Shown here: piece after piece, positions 25,873-33,813 of the stretch | Position numbering within the stretch: the stretch's first letter is position 1 | Layout of the letters: every line of letters starts with the position of its first letter | Source: Nitrososphaera sp. | Lineage (GTDB): Archaea; Thermoproteota; Nitrososphaeria; Nitrososphaerales; Nitrososphaeraceae | Assembly: GCA_029263715.1 (NCBI GenBank) | Contig: JAJUFP010000001.1 | Location: 62,001 to 126,000, forward strand | Length of the DNA stretch: 64,000 bases | Reading direction: 5' to 3' | Translations under genes and position numbers: made by a program | The notes under the pieces: model-generated | The model's input: only the letters and a program-made list of their open reading frames with translations | Told to the model about the DNA's origin: nothing | Databases searched by the model: none

Positions 25873-26009
25873 TTGGAAAATTCAGGAGTAAAGTACTATA
25901 TGATTACTCGGATTTTGTACAAATGAAAACTATGACGGCTTTTCGCATGATAATCTGGCCGTCAAGGCTATCCTAACTTTTTTAAATTCTGAAATGTTAA
26001 TACAAATGC

Positions 26010-26082
26010 ATAATACCCTAAGCAGGCAAGGCCCTGTCCTTGGCATGGAAGATACAGCTCCTTTGGGGCAGGGCCCTTTTCC
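26010..26082 (+). ncRNA. Candidate structured RNA, copy 1
   Basis: GGCCCTGTCCT (26030-26040) pairs with GGGGCAGGGCC (26065-26075) over 11 base pairs (two G-U) around a 24-nt loop, and a T-run follows at 26077-26080. A TATA-like TTTTTTAAATT (25977-25987) lies about 25 nt before the proposed 5' end. The stem shares its sequence plan with copy 2 at 26349, and the differences keep pairing. The strand, ends and even transcription are inferred. Confidence 0.5.
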
Positions 26083-26101
26083 ATAACTCTTTTAATTCAT
26101 A

Positions 26102-26254
26102 ATCACCTAGTATTTCTACGTCAAAACCAGAATACCGGAGGTACCGACATCCAGTACTGAAGGACAAGGAAGTAGACGGGTTGATGCGTTACTTTAATCT
26201 CAACAGTTACCTTGAACTACTGTTCTTTTTGAAGATAATACACCATGAGGGCTG
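26102..26254 (+). pseudogene. Possible decayed open frame
   Basis: A plus-strand frame of about 50 codons reads YRRYRHPVLKDKEVDGLM, then RYFNLNSYLELLFFLKII, and ends at a TGA near 26254. It has a protein-like composition but no normal start codon in its first half, and stops surround it. It may be a remnant of a lost gene or an unread coincidence. I do not recognise the family. Confidence 0.2.
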
Positions 26255-26324
26255 ACAGGTTGGTTTTCGTCAGGCAGTAACAAAGTTACTACATGTTTAA
26301 TAACTATAATGCTGTTCTATAATT

Positions 26325-26400
26325 ATAAGCCAACCATATCCCAAAACCGGTCCTGTTCTCTGGTCTCTCCACCATTGCCAAGAACAGGACCTTTCGCAAT
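26325..26400 (+). ncRNA. Candidate structured RNA, copy 2
   Basis: GGTCCTGTTCT (26349-26359) pairs perfectly with AGAACAGGACC (26381-26391), an 11-bp stem with a 21-nt loop that can itself close TGGT/ACCA (26361-26374). A TATA-like TGTTTAATAAC (26294-26304) lies about 25 nt before the proposed 5' end. The stem matches copy 1 with paired substitutions. The strand and ends are inferred. Confidence 0.5.
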
Positions 26401-26429
26401 TCAAGCCTGAGTCACGATTGAAGCACTGG

Positions 26430-26465
26430 TCAGCACGTCGTTGGAATATTTTTTCCAAGTGCTGA
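26430..26465. terminator. Long hairpin beyond the nnrD stop codon
   Basis: TCAGCAC (26430-26436) pairs with GTGCTGA (26459-26465), and inside it TTGGAA (26441-26446) pairs with TTCCAA (26453-26458) around a TATTTT loop, with a 4-nt bulge GTCG. It stands about 20 nt past the end of the nnrD gene, so it may act at the 3' end of that transcript, or may belong to the RNA region. Confidence 0.35.
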
Positions 26466-26486
26466 TAGCTCGCTTTTACACGATGA

Positions 26487-27350
26487 TTATTTGATTATCA
26501 CGTCGAACTTTTTCATGGCCTGCGGCAGGTCATCTACAAGGTCCTCGGCAGTCATGTGCAGGCCCACGCGCTTGAATGTCAGGTTCCCTGCCAGGCCGTT
26601 AAAGTATACTGCCAGCAGCGACGCCTCAAATGGCTCCATTTTGGGCAAAAGTCCTGCAGTGAGGCCCGACAGCACGTCACCGGTGCCGCCAACTGTCATC
26701 GCACAGTTGTGGGTCTTGTTTATTCCGACCTGCTTTCCATCTGAAACGACGTCGGTGGGCCCCTTCAGGAGGATGGTTATTCCGTATTCTCTGGCCATGG
26801 CCTGCACGTTTGATATCCTGTCTTTTTCCGTCGTTCCCGGGTCCTGGCCGAAAAGGCGGCGGTACTCTCCGGCATGTGGCGTTACCACGGTGTTTGTGTT
26901 TTTTATCTCGCCAAGCACTTCCGGTATCAGGGCCGACGCATCCAGCAAAATTTTGGTTTTCAAATCCTTCAGTTTTCTGATAAGTGCGATCATCGCCTCC
27001 GGGTTTGCAAGGCTCATGCCCATTCCGATGGCAGCGGCGTCCGGTTTTTTAGGAAGCATGGCGGCAAGCCTGTTGGCCGCGCCGACGGTGAACCTGTCGT
27101 CAGGAAGCGGGAGGGCTATGATGGCCGGCGAAAAAGAACGCACCTCGACAATTATGGAGCGGGGCACCGCCGTGTAGACAAGGTCGGTTCCGGATCTGAG
27201 GGCCGCCATGGATGCAAGCAGCGGCGCGCCGTGGTAGAACCTGCTACCTCCAGCCACCAGGATCGTGCCGTTGTCGCCCTTCTTTGAAGTCGATCTGCGG
27301 GGCGGAGTCAATTTCCTGGCTAGCGGCAGGTTGATGGTTAGAACGTGCAC
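26487..27350 (-). CDS. nnrD: ADP/ATP-dependent NAD(P)H-hydrate dehydratase
   Basis: A 287-residue ribokinase-fold enzyme that repairs hydrated NAD(P)H. GDNGTILVAGGSRFYHGAPLL (near 26-46), TPHAGEYRRLFG and the anion-hole motif MTVGGTGDVLSG (about 219-230) are the family marks. The fused epimerase domain found in many homologues is missing, so the epimerase must be separate if present. It is transcribed toward the RNA-like intergenic region. Confidence 0.92.
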   Translation of the reverse strand: MHVLTINLPLARKLTPPRRSTSKKGDNGTILVAGGSRFYHGAPLLASMAALRSGTDLVYTAVPRSIIVEVRSFSPAIIALPLPDDRFTVGAANRLAAMLPKKPDAAAIGMGMSLANPEAMIALIRKLKDLKTKILLDASALIPEVLGEIKNTNTVVTPHAGEYRRLFGQDPGTTEKDRISNVQAMAREYGITILLKGPTDVVSDGKQVGINKTHNCAMTVGGTGDVLSGLTAGLLPKMEPFEASLLAVYFNGLAGNLTFKRVGLHMTAEDLVDDLPQAMKKFDVIIK

Positions 27351-27386
27351 GGCAGTAGGACAGTAAAAGCCAAAATATAAAGAGCT

Positions 27387-28817
27387 TCAGCCCGGCTCGG
27401 CATGTATGGTAACAATGGAACCCGGATACTTGGCACGGATCTGCTTTTCAATCTCCGTGACCAGTTCGTGAACCTGCTCTATGGTCTTGGGGCGATCCGA
27501 TGAAAATACACAGTCTATGTCTATCTTTAGCATGTCGTCGTCGGTTCTAAAAGTGGCAATCCTGCCCACGCGCTGGATCTCGTTCTGCCCAAGCACTATG
27601 CTTTTTATGGAATTCTGGATCTCTACATCCGATACCGGCTCGATTCCAGCAACATGCGGCATCAACGGCTCAAGATGCACTGTGATGTTGTCCACGTCTT
27701 TTATCTGGGTCTTGATAGAGTCCTCGACGGCGTTGGCAATCAGATGCGCCTCGCTGAGGGTTGCAGACCTGTTGACCTGGATGTGAAGGGAGATCTCTAG
27801 CTTGCCGTTGTTCTCGATCCTTGATACTATGATGTTGTGCACGCCCTTTACGCCACTGACCCGTGCGGCTGCCCTTTCTATTATGGACTCAAGGGGGATG
27901 TCCGGGCTGTAGGAGGGCTCGAAGTGGACCGTTATGTTGTGCAGCATCTCCGAGCCGTCAGTGCCGGCCGAAGAAAGGCTTGCGGCTATGTTTTGCTCCA
28001 CCTGCGCGCTGATCTCATGCGCTTTCTCAAAACTGATGTCTGCCTTCATGCCTATGGTGACCTCGACAAAGGTCTCCCGTCCTACCTTGCGCATCTTGAC
28101 GTCCCTGCAGTCAAGGACGCCTTCTGTGCCGGCAGCGGCATGCCGCACCCTTGCAACAAGGCTTGGGGAGATCCTGTCTGTCAGGTCGACGGCGTTCTGG
28201 TAGGCAAACCTGCTGCTCAAGTAGGCCAAAAGCACACCCAGTATGACTGCCGCCACAGAATCGCCAAGGTGGATTCCGACCGTGACAAGCCAGAGGCCTG
28301 CCAGCGCTACTGTCGTCGAGGCAAAATCCGCAACGGCGTGGTACAGATCTGCCTTTAAAGTCGAACTTCCTGAACCGATTTTTTTGTAAGCCCTCCTCAG
28401 GATGGATATCCTAAAGACATCGACAGCCAGGGTGTAAATGACGGCAGCAAATCCGACGGTGCCTGGATTTACAAGCAGTGGAGTCGATGACGCTATGCGC
28501 AGAGAAGCCTCGTAAATGAAGAAAACGGCAACAAAAAACAACGCAACGCCGCCGATAAAACCGCCCACGGTCTCTATCTTTCCATGGCCGTAGGTGTGAT
28601 CAACGTCCCTTGGCTTTGAGGCAAGGTTGGACGCGATTATCAGAACCGCAGTGACCACTGCATCAAGCAGGGCATGGTTGCTGTCGGTAAGCAGCGCCAG
28701 GCTGTTGGTAGCGATGCCAGAAACAAATTCAAAAACAAAGACCGACGCTATGGCCAGTAGAGATAGGTACAGCGTATTCTTACGGAGCCTGATGCTGGCT
28801 GCAGCTGACCCTGCCAC
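27387..28817 (-). CDS. Cation diffusion facilitator with three C-terminal domains
   Basis: A 476-residue metal-proton antiporter-type protein. Six transmembrane helices (about 10-205) carry metal-site residues in TDSNHALLDA (helix II) and DLYHAVADF (helix V), and HTYGHGK lies between II and III. After the membrane part come three successive ferredoxin-like cytoplasmic domains (about 225-305, 310-385 and 395-476), each ending in an ITVHFEP, ITVHLEP or VTIHAEP strand. Canonical CDFs have one. Substrate probably Zn, Fe, Mn or Co. Divergent placement: TFB lies just upstream on the same strand. Confidence 0.93.
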   Translation of the reverse strand: MAGSAAASIRLRKNTLYLSLLAIASVFVFEFVSGIATNSLALLTDSNHALLDAVVTAVLIIASNLASKPRDVDHTYGHGKIETVGGFIGGVALFFVAVFFIYEASLRIASSTPLLVNPGTVGFAAVIYTLAVDVFRISILRRAYKKIGSGSSTLKADLYHAVADFASTTVALAGLWLVTVGIHLGDSVAAVILGVLLAYLSSRFAYQNAVDLTDRISPSLVARVRHAAAGTEGVLDCRDVKMRKVGRETFVEVTIGMKADISFEKAHEISAQVEQNIAASLSSAGTDGSEMLHNITVHFEPSYSPDIPLESIIERAAARVSGVKGVHNIIVSRIENNGKLEISLHIQVNRSATLSEAHLIANAVEDSIKTQIKDVDNITVHLEPLMPHVAGIEPVSDVEIQNSIKSIVLGQNEIQRVGRIATFRTDDDMLKIDIDCVFSSDRPKTIEQVHELVTEIEKQIRAKYPGSIVTIHAEPG

Positions 28818-28882
28818 GACTTTAAAACTCGATATGCAGATTTCTATATAGGTCTTGCCGCTGAAAAAGGGTGGATTGGAAC

Positions 28883-29788
28883 CTAGTTCATCAGCAGATC
28901 CTGACGACTCTTTAGGTTCTTGTATCTGTTCCTGACAGTCACTTCGGTTACGCCTGCTGCTTCTGCAATGTCTGTCTGAGTCTTGTTCTCTCCGGTTTCA
29001 AGGCAGGCCAGGTAAAGCACTGATGCTGCAAGTCCCATGGGGTCCTTGCCTGCCGACATGCCATTCTTTATTACTTCCTGCATTATGTTTACGGCAAGTC
29101 TCTTGGTCTTTTCGCTCAGGTTGGCCTTGCTTGCCACTCTGGCAATGCATTTCATCGGATCTATCTGCGGTATCTTGAGGTCCAGCTCAATCACCACCAG
29201 CCTGTACATTCTTGCCAAGTCCTTGCGTTTGACGTTGCTGATTTCAGCAATGTCCTTGAGCGTTCTTGACGCACCTGTTTCTCTGCATGCAATGTACACG
29301 GCCGCACCTAGGGTGGCAGAGATTGTCCTTCCCCTTACCAGGCCGCGTTCCTGGGCCTTTCTGTAAATGTATGCGGTCTTTTCTACGGCTGCTTCGGAAA
29401 GCACGAGCTTGTCCTTTAGCCTGTCCAGCTCGCTGAATGCTTGCCTCAGGTTCCTGTCCGTCGGCGTATGAGCCTGAGTTCTAAAATCCCATGTCCTCAG
29501 TCTGTCCATGGTCGTCCTCATGGTGCCTTCAATCAGCCGACCGCTGGCGTCCTTGTCTGTCTTGCCGATTATCGTTGACAGGCCCATGTCGTGGCGTGCA
29601 AGGGAGCTTGGAATTCCGGTCCTTGCCCTGTCGTCCACTTCCTGGAACGTAAACGCGCGCCATTCTGGCCGCGTCTCCTGGATCTTGTCTGAAATCACCA
29701 GGCCGCAGTTCTGGCAAATAATCTCCCCAGACTCCGGGTCTGTGACCGTCAGATCATGCCTACACGAGGTAATTAACGACGTCTTCAT
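28883..29788 (-). CDS. tfb: Transcription initiation factor TFB
   Basis: A 301-residue TFIIB homologue that recruits RNA polymerase to TBP-bound promoters. The zinc ribbon uses Cys9, His11, Cys25 and Cys28 (SCRHD ... IICQNCG), then the B-finger region and two cyclin folds; repeat 1 contains YIYRKAQERGLVRGRTISATLGAAVYIACRETG and repeat 2 the AGVTEVTVRNRYKNL recognition helix. Thaumarchaeota carry several TFBs; which promoters this one serves is unknown. An AT-rich region lies upstream. Confidence 0.97.
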   Translation of the reverse strand: MKTSLITSCRHDLTVTDPESGEIICQNCGLVISDKIQETRPEWRAFTFQEVDDRARTGIPSSLARHDMGLSTIIGKTDKDASGRLIEGTMRTTMDRLRTWDFRTQAHTPTDRNLRQAFSELDRLKDKLVLSEAAVEKTAYIYRKAQERGLVRGRTISATLGAAVYIACRETGASRTLKDIAEISNVKRKDLARMYRLVVIELDLKIPQIDPMKCIARVASKANLSEKTKRLAVNIMQEVIKNGMSAGKDPMGLAASVLYLACLETGENKTQTDIAEAAGVTEVTVRNRYKNLKSRQDLLMN

Positions 29789-29990
29789 ACTTTCTAAAAT
29801 TCAATGTTATTATCGTGTTCCAACCTAATAAAGAATATGATAATCAACTATATAGAACAAATCGACTACAGGTGATTCAAATAGTATCGAATTTAGGCAG
29901 TTTTCCAAATAATTATAATAAATTGATTTTTCTATTAATAATTGCTATTGTACAAAATTGCATGTAAAACCTGTTTTTACCGCCTAACGC
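29789..29990. promoter_or_regulatory. AT-rich promoter region of tfb
   Basis: About 200 nt, strongly A/T-rich, with several TATA-like runs (for example AATAATTATAATAAATT near 29908-29924 and ACTATATAG near 29848). One or more probably serve the tfb gene on the minus strand. No RNA or open frame was recognised. Confidence 0.5.
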
Positions 29991-30401
29991 TTACTGTAAG
30001 CTGTATAGCGAAACCGGGATTCGGCTATTGACGTGGGAGTCTTCAACGGCCCGCAAAAACTCCGAAACTTTGGAAGGCCTTGATTTTATCTTGCCCACGA
30101 CGTTGACCGGCGAATAGGGTAGTATTCTGTCATTACTTATGGGTGTCTTGCCATAAAAAAAGCAGAGCGCGCTGCCTTCCGGCCAAAAGGCCACATCAAA
30201 CAGATCAACTTCAGAGACTGCATTTTCCTCATCCATCTTTATTTCCGTCGGTTCAGAGTAAAGTTCGTCACCCCATCTGTTTATGATGATCTTGAGTGGC
30301 AGGTTTTTGATTATTGCATCAACGGTACGCGGAGACCGTGAGTCGTCCAGCTCTATGGTGACTTTTAAGTTGGAGAATTCCAGAACAACGGACCGCTTCA
30401 A
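29991..30401 (-). CDS. Cyclophilin-like fold protein (TM1367-like, DUF369 type)
   Basis: A 136-residue protein with a beta-rich order RSVVLEFSNLKVTIELDDSRSPRTVDAI, then LKIIINRWGDELYSEPTEI, then VAFWPEGSALCFFYGKTP. The N-terminal strand-turn-helix and the WPEGSALCFFYG motif match the TM1367-like cyclophilin-fold family, which lacks the known prolyl-isomerase active site. Its start overlaps the hjc stop in ATGA, so the two are translated together. Function unknown. Confidence 0.75.
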   Translation of the reverse strand: MKRSVVLEFSNLKVTIELDDSRSPRTVDAIIKNLPLKIIINRWGDELYSEPTEIKMDEENAVSEVDLFDVAFWPEGSALCFFYGKTPISNDRILPYSPVNVVGKIKSRPSKVSEFLRAVEDSHVNSRIPVSLYSLQ

Positions 30402-30901
30402 TCCTTGAGTCCTCCGTTCTGAAACGGCATGGGGATGTCAGGCAAGTTTATCTCTATGGCCTTGCTGCCGTTTATGGCAAAAGTCCTTCCTTCATAGGTG
30501 CACTTGATCACAGGAAGCGGGTTCATGCCTTCCAGCATGTCGGCGTTTTTGTAATATTCAACCAGCCGGCGCTGCTCATAAACAGTCTTGTTCTTGCGCC
30601 TGAACCTCTTTTTGCTCATGAACTTGAATGCAAAAACAACGTGGCGGTTGGGGTAAACGCCAAACATGTTCCGTACGACGAGGCATCGCTCTATCTGGTC
30701 CTGCGGGACGTACAGGATGTCTCCTGTGCCTGACTTGGCTTCTATGGTAAAAAGTATGCCCTTCTCATTGTTGACGGCCACGATGTCCGGCAATCCGGTG
30801 CTTGAACCGCCAAGTCTCCTTGCATACCACTTGCTATCGTTGAACCGCTGGACCAGGGTATACTCGTAATTGTAGCCTCTGCTGCGACGGATGTTGCCCA
30901 A
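30398..30901 (-). CDS. hjc: Holliday junction resolvase Hjc
   Basis: A 167-residue archaeal endonuclease that cuts four-way DNA junctions. The motifs are RRSRGYNYEYTLVQRF (catalytic Glu13 in YEY), GGSSTGLPDIVAV with the metal-binding Asp about 39, and TIEAKSG, the E-x-K motif (about 52-57). About 45 C-terminal residues extend beyond the usual 120-130 residue core. It is divergent from translin, and upstream of the cyclophilin-like gene with a 4-nt overlap. Confidence 0.95.
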   Translation of the reverse strand: MGNIRRSRGYNYEYTLVQRFNDSKWYARRLGGSSTGLPDIVAVNNEKGILFTIEAKSGTGDILYVPQDQIERCLVVRNMFGVYPNRHVVFAFKFMSKKRFRRKNKTVYEQRRLVEYYKNADMLEGMNPLPVIKCTYEGRTFAINGSKAIEINLPDIPMPFQNGGLKD

Positions 30902-30975
30902 CTATCAGGCATTTATCCGTCCAAGCTATAAAGTTTGTCGGAAGTCTTTTATTGAAACCCAGAGACCGGAATGCC

Positions 30976-31605
30976 ATGCCAGCAGTTGATATACAGAGTT
31001 CCCTTGCGGAGATAGACACGGGCCTCAAGGACATACAGGAAAGGCGGGAAAAACTGATCAAGCGGGGCCGTGACGCGGTGATACTGTGCAGCAAATCCAT
31101 CATATCTCTGCATCAGGGCAGCATGGATGAGGCGGCAGGCAACATGGACCAGGCACGCGTCATTATTGAAGAGCTGCGGTCCTTTGCAAAAGAAGATCTC
31201 TACAAGTACGTGGCAGTGGCAGAGCAGGAGCTGGTTGAGGCCTACGCACTCAAGGCAGTGATTAATGGCCTGCCCATACCTGCCATGTCTGAATTGAACG
31301 TTTCCGGGCCGTCCTACCTTACCGGACTGCTTGACTGCATCGGTGAAATAAAGCGCCTTGTTTATGACAGGATGCGCTCTGGCAACGAGAAGGACGCTGA
31401 AGCGCTGTTTGCCCTCATGCAGGAGGTCTACGGCGCGCTGTACCCCTTTGCCGTCTACGACAACATAGTCAGCGGCCTTAGAAAGAAGCTGGATGTGGCC
31501 AGAATCATGATAGAGGATATCCGGGCCGTTGTCACCGAGGAGAAGCGGCGCAGAGCCATGATCGACGCATTCGACGAATTTGAGAGGAAGTTTGCAAAAT
31601 CCTGA
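30976..31605 (+). CDS. Translin-family protein
   Basis: A 209-residue all-helical protein from ATG 30976 (a TTG at 30952 would add eight residues). It has the translin/TRAX pattern IQERREKLIKRGRDAVILCSK in helix 1-2 and EEKRRRAMIDAFDEFERKF at the end. Archaeal translins are small-RNA- or single-strand-nucleic-acid-binding octamers, sometimes with RNase activity from TRAX-like acidic residues. Divergent from hjc and 54 nt upstream of tatA. Confidence 0.9.
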   Translation: MPAVDIQSSLAEIDTGLKDIQERREKLIKRGRDAVILCSKSIISLHQGSMDEAAGNMDQARVIIEELRSFAKEDLYKYVAVAEQELVEAYALKAVINGLPIPAMSELNVSGPSYLTGLLDCIGEIKRLVYDRMRSGNEKDAEALFALMQEVYGALYPFAVYDNIVSGLRKKLDVARIMIEDIRAVVTEEKRRRAMIDAFDEFERKFAKS

Positions 31606-31659
31606 AAGGCACGTCAAGTTTTAAATTCCGGTCACGGGCTAGAGAGCACGATCCTCTGG

Positions 31660-32013
31660 ATGCTTACGTTTGATGTAATGATGAACAACATCGCCGGCTC
31701 GGAATGGATCATCATCGTGCTCCTTGCCCTGATCCTGATATTTGGGACCAAAAAGCTTCCGCAGTTTTCAAGAACAATTGGCCGGGCTGTTGGCGAATAC
31801 GAAAAGGCAAGGCAGACCTTTAAAAACGAGATGCAGGAAGCTTCAGAACGGGCAAAAAGAGAAGCAGGGATCAGCAAGACGGTGCATGTCACGGCTCCCG
31901 TTGCAACGGAAAGGGAAAAGCTGGAGGTAATAGCTACCTCGCTTGGAATAGATCACCTTGGCAAGACAGACGAGGAATTGCGTTCCATGATCTCGCAAAG
32001 GATGAACACCTGA
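31660..32013 (+). CDS. tatA: Sec-independent translocase component TatA
   Basis: A 117-residue protein with one transmembrane helix (SEWIIIVLLALILIFGTKKLP, about 14-34), the conserved Phe-Gly hinge in IFGTKKLPQFSR, and an amphipathic helix before a charged tail (to about 80), as in TatA/Hcf106 proteins, which form the pore for folded proteins. TatC is not in the window. It could be exporting cofactor-containing proteins such as the cupredoxin. ATG 31660 is chosen; ATG 31678 or 31681 would also work. Confidence 0.92.
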   Translation: MLTFDVMMNNIAGSEWIIIVLLALILIFGTKKLPQFSRTIGRAVGEYEKARQTFKNEMQEASERAKREAGISKTVHVTAPVATEREKLEVIATSLGIDHLGKTDEELRSMISQRMNT

Positions 32014-32025
32014 AATTTTCTAACA

Positions 32026-32034
32026 CTTAAATAC
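32026..32034 (+). promoter_or_regulatory. TATA box of the glutamate dehydrogenase gene
   Basis: ACTTAAATAC at about 32025-32034 sits 24-31 nt before the ATG at 32057, as expected for a leaderless or nearly leaderless transcript. It lies between the stop of tatA and gdhA, so gdhA has its own promoter. Confidence 0.65.
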
Positions 32035-32056
32035 GCTATTCCTGTAGCAAAAGGCC

Positions 32057-33322
32057 ATGTCCGAGTCGCAAAACGCAGCCATCAATCCGTTTGAGACAGC
32101 ACTCAAACAGCTTGATGAAGCAGCTAAATTAATAAATCTTGACAAAGGATTACACGAGGTTCTAGCACACCCAAAGAGGGTACTCACCGTTTCATTGCCT
32201 GTCAAAATGGATAATGGCGAGATCAAGGTCTTTACTGGGTATAGATCCCAGCACAACGATGCCCGGGGCCCGTACAAGGGCGGCATCCGTTACCATCCAC
32301 AGGTTACCATTGACGAGGTCAAGGCCCTGTCCATGTGGATGACCTGGAAGTGTGCTATTGCTGATATTCCCTACGGTGGCGGCAAGGGCGGCATCATCTG
32401 CAATCCTAAAGAAATGTCTGTCGGAGAACTGGAAAGACTGACAAGAAGGTACGCTTACGCCATCGCCGACATCATTGGTCCAAGGACCGATATTCCGGCC
32501 CCTGACGTTTACACTGGCGGCAGGGAGATGGCCTGGATAATGGATACCTATTCTGCATTGAAGGGTAACTACGTCCAGCCCGAAATCATTACCGGCAAGC
32601 CTTTGGCAGTAGGCGGCTCACTGGGAAGAAACGAGGCTACCGGAAGAGGTCTTTCCTTTACCGTCAGAGAGGCTGCAAAGAAGCTAAAGGTCAACATGAA
32701 GAACACGACGGTCGCAGTTCAGGGATTTGGAAACGCCGGCCAGTTTGCCTCGCAACTGGTCGAAGAGTTGGGGGCAACTGTTATCGCGGCTTCTGACTCG
32801 CAGGGCGGCGTCTACAACAAGAACGGAATCAACGTCGCATCGTTGAGGAAGCACAAGGAAAAGACACGGGCCGTTGGAGGATTCTCCGGCACCAAGTCTA
32901 TAACCAACGAAGAGCTGCTGGAACTTGACTGCACTATCCTGATTCCGGCTGCTCTTGAGAACCAGATCACTGCCAAGAACGCCGGCAACATCAAGGCCAA
33001 GATCGTCGCAGAAGCGGCCAACGGTCCGACGACACCTGAAGCAGACGATGTGCTTTACAAGAACAAGATACTGGTGATCCCGGATGTCCTAGCCAACGGT
33101 GGCGGAGTAACCGTTTCGTACTTTGAATGGCTGCAGAACCTGAGAAGGGACTACTGGACAGAAGACGAGGTCAACCAGCGGCTTGACAAGAACGTTACCA
33201 AGGCCTTCCTGGACGTCTACGAGACACACGAGAAATACGGTGTGAACATGCGCAAGGCCAGCACTGTTCTGGCTGTCAACCGTGTGGTAGAGGCCATAAA
33301 GATAAGGGGCTTGTGGCCTTAA
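32057..33322 (+). CDS. gdhA: Glutamate dehydrogenase
   Basis: A 421-residue enzyme interconverting glutamate with 2-oxoglutarate and ammonium. PYKGGIRYHPQV near 76-87, the catalytic-Lys region PYGGGKGGIICNP (about 107-119), IPAPDVYTG and the cofactor fold TVAVQGFGNAGQFASQLVEELGATV (about 218-242) match family 1. It is a main ammonium-linked step of an autotroph's nitrogen metabolism, and it has its own TATA box. A short AT-rich tail follows. Confidence 0.97.
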   Translation: MSESQNAAINPFETALKQLDEAAKLINLDKGLHEVLAHPKRVLTVSLPVKMDNGEIKVFTGYRSQHNDARGPYKGGIRYHPQVTIDEVKALSMWMTWKCAIADIPYGGGKGGIICNPKEMSVGELERLTRRYAYAIADIIGPRTDIPAPDVYTGGREMAWIMDTYSALKGNYVQPEIITGKPLAVGGSLGRNEATGRGLSFTVREAAKKLKVNMKNTTVAVQGFGNAGQFASQLVEELGATVIAASDSQGGVYNKNGINVASLRKHKEKTRAVGGFSGTKSITNEELLELDCTILIPAALENQITAKNAGNIKAKIVAEAANGPTTPEADDVLYKNKILVIPDVLANGGGVTVSYFEWLQNLRRDYWTEDEVNQRLDKNVTKAFLDVYETHEKYGVNMRKASTVLAVNRVVEAIKIRGLWP

Positions 33323-33369
33323 AAAACTCCTCTTTTTTGTTTTTTAAAAAGTAAAAAAGTTTTGTTGGC

Positions 33370-33720
33370 TTACTCTGTGCTGAACGAGTGTCCGCAAGAG
33401 CAGCTCTTTGTCACGTTGGGGTTGTTGATCTTAAAGCCGGAACCCATCAGGCTCTCAATGTAGTCGATGTTGGCGCCCTTTAGGTACCTCTGGCTGTAAC
33501 TGTCGATCAACAGCTTGACACCGTTCTGCTCAAGAATGCTGTCATCCTCGTCGGGCTTTTCCTCAAATCCCATGCCGTATGACAGGCCGGAGCAGCCACC
33601 GCCTGTGACGTATACTCGAAGATACAGGCCGGTATTACCTTCCTGCTTCATGAATTCGGCAACCTTCTCAGCTGCCTTTGGGGTTATTGTTACCGATTGT
33701 GCTTGTTGAGCGCTTTCCAT
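33370..33720 (-). CDS. A-type iron-sulfur carrier (IscA/HesB/ErpA-like)
   Basis: A 116-residue protein from ATG 33720. The three cluster-ligand cysteines are in RVYVTGGGCSGLSYG and KSCSCGHSF (Cys-x-Cys), the standard A-type pattern. It can deliver or store [2Fe-2S]/[4Fe-4S] clusters and likely works with the SUF operon at 10.4-15.6 kb, although it is not linked to it. An upstream frame to 33771 is possible but a TATA box at 33738-33750 about 25 nt before ATG 33720 favours the shorter form. Confidence 0.93.
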   Translation of the reverse strand: MESAQQAQSVTITPKAAEKVAEFMKQEGNTGLYLRVYVTGGGCSGLSYGMGFEEKPDEDDSILEQNGVKLLIDSYSQRYLKGANIDYIESLMGSGFKINNPNVTKSCSCGHSFSTE

Positions 33721-33737
33721 TCTGATTGAAATTGACT

Positions 33738-33750
33738 TTTTAAATATAAT
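33738..33750 (-). promoter_or_regulatory. TATA box of the A-type carrier gene
   Basis: The minus strand reads ATTATATTTAAAAAG, about 25 nt before ATG 33720. It decides the start codon in favour of 33720 over a longer frame beginning at 33771, because that frame would begin upstream of the predicted transcript. Confidence 0.6.
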
Positions 33751-33813
33751 AAGTTTTTCCCACGTCAACAACTGAAAAAAGTGAAAAAGTATTGTAAAAT
33801 ATTGGGGCCGGAT

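Larger units (their letters stand above)
25873..26486. other. 614-nt region without a confident gene; two RNA-like hairpins and a decayed frame
   Basis: This is the longest coding gap in the window. It holds two related hairpins at 26030-26075 and 26349-26391, a possible decayed frame at about 26102-26254 and a long hairpin at 26430-26465, each listed separately. The flanks are AT-rich. No tRNA, repeat array or transposase could be recognised. Confidence 0.7.
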
